Origin: Actinomyces glycerinitolerans
GTDB lineage: Bacteria; Actinomycetota; Actinomycetes; Actinomycetales; Actinomycetaceae
DNA length: 64,000 nt
Direction: 5' to 3'
Assembly (NCBI RefSeq): GCF_900098745.1
Contig: NZ_FQTT01000001.1
Location: forward strand, 248,001-312,000
Positions 18,125 through 26,361 of this stretch are shown one piece after another (the stretch's first letter is position 1; every line of letters starts with the position of its first letter). The translations under genes and the position numbers were made by a program. Below the pieces are notes generated by a model, which saw only the letters and a program-made list of their open reading frames with translations, was not told where the DNA came from and did no database searches.

Positions 18125-19416
18125 TTGCCCCCGCCGATGGTCAGGCGGGGGGTGCCGGCCCACAGGGCGGGGTCGGTGACGCGGCGGCCGTCGAGCAGCA
18201 GCCGCACGCCGGGCAGGTCCGCGGGGGCCAGGGTGGCGTACTCGGGGTGGTCGGCCTGGACGATGGCGACGTCGACGGCGTCGCCGAGGTGGTAGGCGTC
18301 CCAGCCGAAGCCGGCCAGCTCGGCGTCGGTGTACATGGGGTCGTGGACCAGCACCTGCGCGCCCTGCTTCCGCAGCGCCTCGACCGTGGGAAACACGCCG
18401 GAGAAGGCGGTCTCCTTCACCTTGCCGCGGTAGGAGGCACCCAGCACCACCACGCGCATCCCCTCGAGGCTGCCGAGCACCTCCACCGCACGGTCGACCA
18501 CGTACTGCGGCATGGTGGCGTTGAAGGAGCGGGCGGTGCGCACGATCGAGGCGTCCGGGTCGGTGGACAGGTACAGGCGCGGATAGACGGGGATGCAGTG
18601 GCCGCCCACGGCGATGCCGGGCCGGTGGATGTGGGAGTAGGGCTGGGAGTTGCAGGCGTCGATGACGCGCTGGATGTCGAAGCCTGCCTTGTCGGCGTAG
18701 ACGGCGAACTGGTTGGCCAGACCGATGTTGACGTCCCGGTACGTGGTCTCGGCGAGCTTGGCCATCTCGGCGGCCTCGGCAGTGCCCATGTCCCACACGC
18801 CGTTGGGGTGGGGCAGGTCGGTGCGCTCATCGAAGTCGAGAACCTGCTCGTAGAAGCGGATACCGGCCTCGGTGCCGGCCTGGTTCAGGCCGCCCACCAG
18901 CTTAGGGTAGCGGCGCAGGTCGGCGAAGACCCGCCCGGTCAGCACGCGCTCGGGGCTGAAGACCAGGTGGAAGTCCTCCCCCTCCTTCAGCCCGCTGATC
19001 TCCTCGATCAGCGGCTTCCAACGGCCGCGGGTGGTGCCGACCGGCAGGGTGGTCTCGTAGGAGACCAGGGTGCCGGGGGTCAGGTGCTCGGCCAGGGAGC
19101 GGGTGGCGGCGTCCATCCACTCGAAGTCCGGCTCCCAGGTCTCATCGTTGACGAACAGCGGCACCACCAGCACCACGGCGTCGGCGCCCGGGATGGCCTC
19201 GGCGTAGTCGGTGGTGGCGCGCAGCGCCCCGGCGGGCACCAGCCGGGCCAGTCGGTCGGCGAGCTCGGCCTCACCGGGGAAGGGCTCGCGGGCGGCGTTT
19301 ACGGCTTCTACGGTGGCGGGGTTGACGTCCACGCCGATGACCTCGTGGCCCTTTCCGGCGTACTGGACCGCCAGGGGCAGACCGATCTTTCCCAGGGCGA
19401 CGACGGCGATGCGCAT
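18121..19416 (-). CDS. UDP-sugar 6-dehydrogenase (WecC/WbpA family)
   Basis: A 431-residue nucleotide-sugar dehydrogenase that oxidises C6 of a UDP-hexose(amine) to the uronic acid using two NAD+. It has the N-terminal Rossmann site MRIAVVALGKIGLPLAV, a central helix ending TTYRDVNIGLANQFAVYAD, the catalytic cysteine in AVGGHCIPVYP, and a C-terminal UDP-binding domain (VVVLGASYRGKVKET). The usual Asp after the Val of GGHCIPVDP is Tyr here, as in part of the UDP-N-acetylhexosamine branch. AGGAAGG lies about 8 nt before the ATG. With the epimerase, oxidoreductase, aminotransferase and acetyltransferase encoded at 28-33.6 kb it would supply UDP-GlcNAcA. UDP-glucose or UDP-ManNAc are alternative substrates. 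Confidence 0.9.
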   Translation of the reverse strand: MRIAVVALGKIGLPLAVQYAGKGHEVIGVDVNPATVEAVNAAREPFPGEAELADRLARLVPAGALRATTDYAEAIPGADAVVLVVPLFVNDETWEPDFEWMDAATRSLAEHLTPGTLVSYETTLPVGTTRGRWKPLIEEISGLKEGEDFHLVFSPERVLTGRVFADLRRYPKLVGGLNQAGTEAGIRFYEQVLDFDERTDLPHPNGVWDMGTAEAAEMAKLAETTYRDVNIGLANQFAVYADKAGFDIQRVIDACNSQPYSHIHRPGIAVGGHCIPVYPRLYLSTDPDASIVRTARSFNATMPQYVVDRAVEVLGSLEGMRVVVLGASYRGKVKETAFSGVFPTVEALRKQGAQVLVHDPMYTDAELAGFGWDAYHLGDAVDVAIVQADHPEYATLAPADLPGVRLLLDGRRVTDPALWAGTPRLTIGGGK

Positions 19417-19464
19417 GCAGATTCCTTCCTCAGCGGCTGCAGCAGGCGAAACGAGAATACCCGT

Positions 19465-21120
19465 TCAGCCCGCCGCAGCGGCTCCAAGGAGAAGAGCATC
19501 ATAGTGAACCCTGACATGTGACCAGTCGTTGGTACGCAGGATGTGCTCCTGCTGACGACGGCGGTAGTCGGCGTCGTCGGCCAGGGCCAGAATGCGGGCG
19601 GCGGCCTCCTGCGGAGTGTTCACCACCCAGTCCTCCGGGAACAGCGCCGCCGGGCCGCCCCAGCGGGCGACGTCGGGCCAATTGCGGCATACGGGCAGGG
19701 CGCCGGAGGCGACCCCCTCGATGAAGCCCTCGTGAGTGCCCTCCCGGCGCGAGGCGGAAATGATCACGCCGGCGCGCCGCAGGTACTGCTCCACCACCTC
19801 GGTGCGACCGGTAATGGTGACGGCGTCGCCGAGGGCCGCCAGGCGGGCGGTCACGGTGTCGGCGTAGATGCGCTCCTCCGGAGACAGGTGACTCGAAAAA
19901 CCGGGGCCGATGAGTAGCAAATGCCAGGCCGGGTCGGTCTGGCGCAGCAGGTCGAGGGTGTCCAGGGCCCAGGCGGGGTCCTTGCGCAAGGCGGCCCAGC
20001 CCACGAGCGCCAGGGTGCGTGCCGCGCTCGGCTCCTTGGGCAGGGCGAAACGTTGCAGCTGTGCCCGGTTGGGGACGGTAATGACCTCCAGGGTTTCGGG
20101 CAGGTGCAGGCTGGCGCGCAGAATCTCCCGGATTGCAGGGGCAACGGTGACCAACTGGTCCACGGCGGCCCAGTCCACTAGCTGCGGCATGACGGTGGAG
20201 GCCTCGTAGGAATGGATACGGATCAGGAGACGGGCCTGGGGGGCAAGTACGGGGGCGAGCAGACTCGCCCATACAGCGGCGGCGCTCCCCCACTCCACGA
20301 AGATGGTATCCGCCCAGGCCAAGGCGGCGGCGATGTCGTCGGATATGCCGGTCAGCAGGCCGGCACCGGCGAGATCCGCCCCGCGGGCCAGCCGCAGGCG
20401 GGCGTGCAAGAGGCTGCGGCGCGATGGCCTGAGGGACAGGTCGAGCAGGTCCAGGGTGCGCACCTCGCAGCGGACATCGGCGCGGTAGTCCTCCACGATG
20501 CCGCCCACGAAGTTCCAGTTCCTCAGGGATATGAACAGCAGCCGCCGGGGCCCGCCGCGACCGCGCGGAGTACGGCGGCGGGCGGGCAGCGGCGCGGTGG
20601 CGGCGGCCCACGCGGACGAGGCGCGCAGCGGGGACAGAAAGACGGCGGGGTCTGCAGCCAGGGCGGAGGGGGCGGCCGAGAAGTGCAGGCTCGGGTGGAA
20701 CATGGCCCGCGTCGCCATGTCCAGCAGTTCCTCCGCGGCCGCGTCGGCGCCGGCCTCCCATGCGGCGTCGGCCTGCGCGAGTAGGTCGGTCAGGGCGTTC
20801 GGGGGCAGAGCACCAGCGGCGGTTTGCGCGCCCGTGTTCATGGCCAGGATGGCCTCCTCGACGGCGACGACGGCCGCCGCTCGCCGGCCGCCCAGCAGCC
20901 CGCGCGCCCGCCCCAGCAGGCGGTGGGCGTGTGTGTGCTCACCCCGGTCGGCCAAGAAGCGGGCGCGCCGGGCCGTCTCGATGGCGCCGCCGATGGCGCC
21001 GCCACGGTGTATGGCCAGGCGCAGGCGCGCCAGAGTGAGGGCGGCGAGCGCCGTCCGTCCCGGCGAGGTGGCGGCGGCGCGGGAGGCGATCCCGTTGATC
21101 CCGGTGGCGGTACGTGGCAT
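19465..21120 (-). CDS. GT4-like glycosyltransferase with helical N-terminal extension
   Basis: 551 residues. The first 180 or so are alpha-helical and Ala/Arg-rich with no recognised domain. A GT-B core follows, beginning RRLLFISLRNWNFVGGIVED. The donor domain contains ITVPNRAQLQRF, LALVGWAALRKDPAWALDTL and SASRREGTHEGFIEGVASGA, which is the EX7E-type motif of GT4. It lies 6 nt downstream of the GT2 gene and 48 nt upstream of the dehydrogenase, within the long operon. The unusual N-terminal part might mediate protein contacts. Substrate not assignable. Confidence 0.82.
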   Translation of the reverse strand: MPRTATGINGIASRAAATSPGRTALAALTLARLRLAIHRGGAIGGAIETARRARFLADRGEHTHAHRLLGRARGLLGGRRAAAVVAVEEAILAMNTGAQTAAGALPPNALTDLLAQADAAWEAGADAAAEELLDMATRAMFHPSLHFSAAPSALAADPAVFLSPLRASSAWAAATAPLPARRRTPRGRGGPRRLLFISLRNWNFVGGIVEDYRADVRCEVRTLDLLDLSLRPSRRSLLHARLRLARGADLAGAGLLTGISDDIAAALAWADTIFVEWGSAAAVWASLLAPVLAPQARLLIRIHSYEASTVMPQLVDWAAVDQLVTVAPAIREILRASLHLPETLEVITVPNRAQLQRFALPKEPSAARTLALVGWAALRKDPAWALDTLDLLRQTDPAWHLLLIGPGFSSHLSPEERIYADTVTARLAALGDAVTITGRTEVVEQYLRRAGVIISASRREGTHEGFIEGVASGALPVCRNWPDVARWGGPAALFPEDWVVNTPQEAAARILALADDADYRRRQQEHILRTNDWSHVRVHYDALLLGAAAAG

Positions 21121-21126
21121 CGGTAT

Positions 21127-22434
21127 TCAGTCCTGGTCGGGGGCCGGAGGAGCACCGGCCGCAACGGGTACGGATACTGCCGGTAGCAGCTTGGTCAGCA
21201 GTGAGGCGGACATGAAACGCAGCGGCGCCTCCCGATCCAGGAGCCAGGCAGGATCGCGGGTGAGCAGGGTGGCGGGACGCCCGTGGCGGCGGCGCGCCTG
21301 GGCACGGTGGATCAGCGTGGCCGCAGGCACGGCCGGATCCAGACAGGCATCGAGGAGGTCGCGGTCCGCAAGCGACAGGACGCGGTCGAATCCGGGTGCA
21401 GCACCGTGCAGGCGCCGACACATTCCCGCCAGCGCGGCCCGCTCGGTGGGCGTCCAGATCTCTTCCCGGTCACGGTAGTAGACGGCGCCGAACACGTGGA
21501 TGCGCACCATTTTGACCACTACGGCGCGGCGCTGGGCCGCGGTGAGGGAATTGAACCAGGGGGCCGTGACCAGGGCGGGCAGGAAGCCGAGCTGCTCGTC
21601 CATGGGACGCACCACATAGGTGACGCGGTCGGAGGCGTCCTCGCCGATCAGGTAGACGGGTCCGGCGGCGTCATAGGCGGTGGGCACGGTGGCGAACAGG
21701 CCGGTCGCCATGGCCACGTCCTCGCCTACGGGGACCCCCTCCACCAGGTGGGCGCCGGTGCGCCGGAGCATCGCCACGCTGAGCAGCCCCAGCGGGGCGG
21801 AGCGGTAGGCGAGGCGGTCGGCGACCAGGTCGGTGCAGGCCAGGCGACGGATGGCCCGGGCGGCGGGACCACCAGGGCGGTTCGGACCACGACCGGCCGC
21901 GCGGGAGCACAAGTACGGGGCGAGCAGCCGAGTGGGGCGTGGTGCGGGCGTGGGCACGATCGTCGTCGGGCTCCCCAGGGCCAGACGAGGAATGATGAAC
22001 TCGGCGCCGGTGGCGCCGGACAGCGTCAGCCAGGAAGCGACGGCCCCTGCGGCCAGGCGGTCGTCGGAGCCCATGATCGATACCCACGGGGTGCGGGCGG
22101 CGCGCATGCCCGCGTTGAAGGGGCCGGAGGCGGAGGGGCGAGGGTCGATGTGCTCCAGGTAGCGCACCAGCTCGCGGTGCTCGGGCCGGATCGCCGAAGC
22201 GATCTCCTCGGCGGTGCGGTTGTGGCACACGACGGTGACGGCAGCCTCTGGGTTGCCATCGAGCAGCGAGGCGACGGCCCGGCCGATCGGTCGGGCGGGG
22301 GTGTGGCAGGCGACTACTACGTCCACCCGTGTGCCGGGCGGCGGCTCGGGGCGCCCGAGGTCGGTGCGTTCGACGGTGTTGGGGCCGAGTCGACGGCGCC
22401 CGCGGGCGGCGGGTTGAGCGAGTGTTTCGTGCAC
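21127..22434 (-). CDS. GT2 family glycosyltransferase
   Basis: 435 residues with a GT-A fold: TRVDVVVACHTPARPIGRAV, then AAVTVVCHNRTAEE, and ARTPWVSIMGSDDRL, whose Ser-Asp-Asp replaces the usual DxD. The C-terminal 200 residues are helical and lack transmembrane segments. GTG at 22434 starts 5 nt after the preceding gene's stop, with GGGGGTAAC upstream. Part of the same operon; it probably adds one residue of the repeat unit. Donor unknown. Confidence 0.83.
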   Translation of the reverse strand: MHETLAQPAARGRRRLGPNTVERTDLGRPEPPPGTRVDVVVACHTPARPIGRAVASLLDGNPEAAVTVVCHNRTAEEIASAIRPEHRELVRYLEHIDPRPSASGPFNAGMRAARTPWVSIMGSDDRLAAGAVASWLTLSGATGAEFIIPRLALGSPTTIVPTPAPRPTRLLAPYLCSRAAGRGPNRPGGPAARAIRRLACTDLVADRLAYRSAPLGLLSVAMLRRTGAHLVEGVPVGEDVAMATGLFATVPTAYDAAGPVYLIGEDASDRVTYVVRPMDEQLGFLPALVTAPWFNSLTAAQRRAVVVKMVRIHVFGAVYYRDREEIWTPTERAALAGMCRRLHGAAPGFDRVLSLADRDLLDACLDPAVPAATLIHRAQARRRHGRPATLLTRDPAWLLDREAPLRFMSASLLTKLLPAVSVPVAAGAPPAPDQD

Positions 22435-22439
22435 GTGCG

Positions 22440-23582
22440 TTACCCCCGGGGCTCGTCACCGGGCCAGGTCTCACCCCGCGGGGCGAGTAGGTCGCGGTAG
22501 GCGGTGTTGTAGCCGCGGGTGGCCGCGGCGGTGGAGAAGCGGTCGCCGATGGTCGCGGCGATGGCCTGGGCGGGCGTGGCCGCGGTGGCGGCGTCGAGTT
22601 CGGCCACCGCGTCGGCCCACTGGGACGCATCGCGGCTGGCGACCAGGCGCGAGTAGGCGGGGTCCAGGTACTCGCTCTGGCCGCCCTTGGCGCCGGTGAC
22701 CACGGGGCGGCCGGCAATGACCGCCTCCGCCACGGCGATGAAGAAGTTGTCGGAGCGGGTGGGGGCCAGGAACACGTCCGCATCCGCGAGCGCGGCGCGC
22801 ACGCCCGCGGCATCCAAGGTTCCGGTCAGGGTGATGCGCCCGGCCAGGTCGGGCGCGGCGGCGCGCTCGGTGACGGCGTCGCGCAGGGGCCCCTCCCCCA
22901 CCCAGGTCAGGTGGGCGTCGACGCCGCGGCGCACGAGTTCGGCCACGACCTCGAGGGCCAGCAGCGGGTCCTTGCGGTCGATGATTCCGCCGACGCTCAC
23001 CAGCCGCAGCGTTCCGTCGCCGCGGTCCCGCCGCGGGGCGGGCGGATAGGGCTCGACAATGCACGGAACCGGGCGGGTGTCCCGCCCGCCGCGCCCCAAC
23101 GCCACGCCGTCGGCGAGGAACTGGGAGTCGGTGGTGACGATGTCGGGCAGGCGCAGCAGCCGCCGCAGTGCGGGCAGGGCGGCCCGGGCGGTCGGCGGCA
23201 GGGTCTCCGGCGCGGTCAGCGCGGACCAGTGCTCGGTGTGGATCCAGGGCAGCCGCGGCCGCAGCAGGGCGGCGGGTTCCAGCGCGGAGGCGGCCATGGT
23301 GTGCAGGATCTGCGGGGTGAAGGCGTCGCTGCGCAGAGCCGCGCCCAGGGCGCGGGCGGCGCGGGCGACGTCGGCGGGGTTTTGTGGGTTCATGGGGATG
23401 CGCCGCACGGGCAGGCCGGCATGCATCAGACGGCGGGTGCCGTCGTCGTCCCCGGGCGCGACCAGGTGAAGCACGCGCAGCTCGTGCGCCCGGCCGATGG
23501 CGTGGAGGTTGTTGACCACGAAGCTGCCGCGGGAGGGGGCGACGGCCGTGGGGAACCAGGTGGTTACGGCGAGGACCCTCAT
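22440..23582 (-). CDS. GT4 family glycosyltransferase
   Basis: 380 residues. ATG at 23582 forms an ATGA overlap with the preceding gene and gives a proper N-terminus, MRVLAVTTWFPTAVAPSRGS. The donor domain shows LRLVSVGGIIDRKDPLLALE, HLTWVGEGPLRDAV and ADVFLAPTRSDNFFIAVAEA followed by VIAGRPVV, the GT4 EX7E-like region. The frame is open well upstream, but that is antisense-free overlap with the neighbouring gene and was not used. Cytoplasmic enzyme of the glycan operon; sugar specificity unknown. Confidence 0.88.
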   Translation of the reverse strand: MRVLAVTTWFPTAVAPSRGSFVVNNLHAIGRAHELRVLHLVAPGDDDGTRRLMHAGLPVRRIPMNPQNPADVARAARALGAALRSDAFTPQILHTMAASALEPAALLRPRLPWIHTEHWSALTAPETLPPTARAALPALRRLLRLPDIVTTDSQFLADGVALGRGGRDTRPVPCIVEPYPPAPRRDRGDGTLRLVSVGGIIDRKDPLLALEVVAELVRRGVDAHLTWVGEGPLRDAVTERAAAPDLAGRITLTGTLDAAGVRAALADADVFLAPTRSDNFFIAVAEAVIAGRPVVTGAKGGQSEYLDPAYSRLVASRDASQWADAVAELDAATAATPAQAIAATIGDRFSTAAATRGYNTAYRDLLAPRGETWPGDEPRG

Positions 23583-24814
23583 GCGTTCTCCCCGGTGTCG
23601 GTGCCGCGGTCGGCCGGGACGGCGAGCGTCGGATCGACGGCGGCGGCGCGGCGGTCCGCGGCCAGGATGGCGTCCCACCAGCCGGACATCTGCTGCTCGG
23701 CGGACAGCTCGCGGGCGGCGGCGTGGGCGGCGGCCTTGCCGGCGGCGACCTGCGCGTCGGTGAGCGAGTCCAGGGTGGCGGCCAGGGAGGCGGCGGTGAA
23801 GTCCGCCGTGACGGCACCCAGGTGGTACTGCTCGACCACGCGGGCCATTTCCGGGCTGGGTGAGACGACCGCGGCCAGGCGGGCCTGGATGAAGTCGAAC
23901 AGCTTGTTGGGCAGGGTGTGCTTGTAGTTGAAGGAGACCGGCGGGATGGAGAAGACGCCGACGTCGTAGCGGGCGAGGGTGTCGATGAGCTCGGCGTAGG
24001 GGACGGGGTCCATCACGTGCACGCGGCCGGCGCGGTCGGCGGGCAGGGCGGCGGCCTGGGCGCGCAGAGCGTCGATGACGGCGGGGTCGTTGCGGGTCAG
24101 GTACAGGTCCAGGGTGACGTCGCGTTCGGTCAGGCCGACGGCCTCGACCATGATCTCCAGGTGCCGGTCGGGCAGGGCGGCGCCGGAGTGCACCAGCCGC
24201 AGGGGGTGTCCGACCGGGGTGGGGTCGGCCTGCCGGTAGGGGGTGGCGTTGGTGACCACCTCGGCGCGGATGCCGTATTCGCGGCGGTAGGCGTCGGCCA
24301 GTCCCTGGGCGACGGTGGTGACCGAGTCCGCGCGGGTCACGTAGGTGCGGCACAGCCAGCGCACGTAGGGCGCGACGAAGATGCGCCAGCGGGGCACGCC
24401 CTCCTTCTGCCGGGGGGCGTACTCGTGCAGGTCGGCGTGGACGCCGCCGGCCGGGCGCAGCCACAGGGCCAGTGGCACGGTTTCGGCGTCGTCGGCCAGG
24501 ACCACGTCGAACTCGCCGGGCTCCAGCTGTTCACGCACCCAGGCGACCACCTCCTGGTGCGCCTGGGCGCGGGCGAAGCGGCGGGCGATCAGGTCGGCGC
24601 GATCCAGCCGCCAGGAGACCAGCTCATCCGGGATGCGCACGTGCCGGGCCACGCCGTCGGGAGCCTCGCCGTAGCCGCAGGTGGTGACCTCGTGGGTGGG
24701 GGTGAACAGGCGCACCTGCTTCAGGACACGGGCGTCGGCGGCGATTGGGGAGAAGGAGATGATCAGCAGGCGGGGCCGCCGAGGCGCGGAGGTGGGGCCG
24801 GAGGGGACGCTCAT
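23579..24814 (-). CDS. GT4-like glycosyltransferase
   Basis: 411 residues from ATG at 24814, which overlaps the stop of the upstream gene by 4 nt (ATGA). The N-terminal domain begins RPRLLIISFSPIAADARVLK and the donor domain includes RLVHSGAALPDRHLEIMVEA and VSFNYKHTLPNKLFDFIQAR. DARVLK and PNKLF are shared with the next gene upstream, so the two are paralogs acting on related substrates. The C-terminus overlaps the start of the following glycosyltransferase gene by 4 nt. Confidence 0.86.
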   Translation of the reverse strand: MSVPSGPTSAPRRPRLLIISFSPIAADARVLKQVRLFTPTHEVTTCGYGEAPDGVARHVRIPDELVSWRLDRADLIARRFARAQAHQEVVAWVREQLEPGEFDVVLADDAETVPLALWLRPAGGVHADLHEYAPRQKEGVPRWRIFVAPYVRWLCRTYVTRADSVTTVAQGLADAYRREYGIRAEVVTNATPYRQADPTPVGHPLRLVHSGAALPDRHLEIMVEAVGLTERDVTLDLYLTRNDPAVIDALRAQAAALPADRAGRVHVMDPVPYAELIDTLARYDVGVFSIPPVSFNYKHTLPNKLFDFIQARLAAVVSPSPEMARVVEQYHLGAVTADFTAASLAATLDSLTDAQVAAGKAAAHAAARELSAEQQMSGWWDAILAADRRAAAVDPTLAVPADRGTDTGENA

Positions 24815-26361
24815 GCGCGTTCCCCCATCAGGGCGCGGCGGTAGGCGCCGATCAGCGCCCCGGTCTCCTGCTCCCAGGTGAGCTGCGGGCAGGCGGCCAG
24901 GGCGGCGGCCCGGTAGCGGTCGGGGTCGGCCAGGATGTGGGAGATGGTGGCGGCCAGATCCGCCGGGTCCTCCCCGGAGAAGACCTCCCCCACCCCGTAG
25001 CGTTCGACGACGGCGCGGATGTCCGGCAGGTCGGCGGCCGCCACGGGCAGGCCGCCCCGGATGGACTCGAATAGCTTGTTGGGCAGGGCGAAGCGGTAGG
25101 ACAGACAGGTGGGGCGCACGTGCACCACCGCCACGTCGGCGTCGGACAGGGCGTCGGCCACCTCGTGCGGGGCTACCGGCCCCACCCGGTGTACACGGTC
25201 GCTCACGCCGTGGCGGGCGGCTTCGCGGGCGAGGGCGGCGAGGTAGTCCGGTTCGCCGTAGCCGAGCATGACCAGGTGGACGTCGGCGGGCAGGTGCGGC
25301 AGAGCGGCGATGGTCTCCTCGATGCCGCGGGAAGTGGTGATGCGCCCGCCGTAGGCGATGACCTTGTCGGTGGGGGCCAGGGCGGCCAGTTCGTGCAGCC
25401 GTCCGCGGCCGGGATCGGGCAGGGGGCCGGCCGCGGGAATGTTGCGCACCAGGGCGGGTGGAGTCTCCAACCGGTAGTGCTCGGTCAGCCAGTCGACGAT
25501 GGAGGGAGAGACGGTGATGACGGCATCGGCGCGGCGGATGCCGCGCTTCTCGACGGCGGCCTCCACCTTGCGGGCCACGGGCCGGTCGGTGCGGACGTTG
25601 CGGTGCAGCCACAGCTCGTGGGAGTCGTAGACGAGGCGGGCGTGGCAGCGATCCACGATCCACAGGGCAGGGGCGAGGGTGTTGCCGTCGTTGGCGTGAA
25701 CCACGTCGGGCATCCAGGCCAGCGCGGCGCGGGCGGCGCGCAGCCAGTAGTCGCCCAGGGAGACGGTCTTGTAGGCGCGCATGGCCGCGTCGGCGGTAAG
25801 CGCGCCGGCGCGGTCGGCCGCCGCGTGTGCCGCGGTGGTGATGGTCGGGCGGGGGGCGTGCTCGCGGACCGTCTCAACCTGGGCGGTGTCGGTCGCCGAT
25901 GCGGGAACCGCCGCAGTCCCGTCCGCGAGCGCCGGTGTGCCCTGGGGCTCGGTGCCGGCGCCGCTGGCGGCCGGCGTCTTGAGTGCCTCGGCGCCCGTGG
26001 GCGCGCCGGTCTTGCCGGTGACGCGGTCGCGCAGGGCCGCCAGGCGGGGGGACACATTGGCGAGGGCGAACTCGCGGGCGCGCACGATGTCGACGCCGTC
26101 ACTCACCGGGACGGTGCCCTCGGGGTAGCCGGAGTTAGCGCGGGCGACGGCGAAGATGCGCACGGTGGCACCGGCGGCGCGCAGGGCGGCCGCCTCCTTC
26201 AGGACGCGGGCATCATTGTGAGCGTCGTTGTAGACGAGCATGGCTACGCGCGGGCCCCGCCCGTTGAAGGTCGGTAGCCGCAGCGCCGACCCGCCCGGGA
26301 CGGGTGCGCCGGAGGGAGCTGTCCGCGTGACGGCGGTGTCGGCGGGCATCGTCTCATTCAT
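24811..26361 (-). CDS. GT4-like glycosyltransferase with low-complexity insert
   Basis: 516 residues. The N-terminal domain has RVAMLVYNDAHNDARVLKEA, and the donor domain has VIAYGGRITTSRGIEETI, VHLVMLGYGEPDYLAAL and YRFALPNKLFESIRGGLPVA. About 70 residues of Ala/Thr/Pro/Gly-rich sequence (roughly residues 118-190) separate the first beta-alpha units from the rest and are absent from the 411-residue paralog. Its ATG at 26361 overlaps the ABC exporter stop (ATGA), so it is the second gene of the operon. Confidence 0.86.
   Translation of the reverse strand: MNETMPADTAVTRTAPSGAPVPGGSALRLPTFNGRGPRVAMLVYNDAHNDARVLKEAAALRAAGATVRIFAVARANSGYPEGTVPVSDGVDIVRAREFALANVSPRLAALRDRVTGKTGAPTGAEALKTPAASGAGTEPQGTPALADGTAAVPASATDTAQVETVREHAPRPTITTAAHAAADRAGALTADAAMRAYKTVSLGDYWLRAARAALAWMPDVVHANDGNTLAPALWIVDRCHARLVYDSHELWLHRNVRTDRPVARKVEAAVEKRGIRRADAVITVSPSIVDWLTEHYRLETPPALVRNIPAAGPLPDPGRGRLHELAALAPTDKVIAYGGRITTSRGIEETIAALPHLPADVHLVMLGYGEPDYLAALAREAARHGVSDRVHRVGPVAPHEVADALSDADVAVVHVRPTCLSYRFALPNKLFESIRGGLPVAAADLPDIRAVVERYGVGEVFSGEDPADLAATISHILADPDRYRAAALAACPQLTWEQETGALIGAYRRALMGERA

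Noticed and set aside
18125-18796. 224-codon N-terminal extension of DUF6541 paralog 3
   Set aside because: It overlaps the UDP-sugar dehydrogenase gene on the same strand in another frame and is Arg/His/Pro-rich; the GTGA junction at 18124 is the real start.
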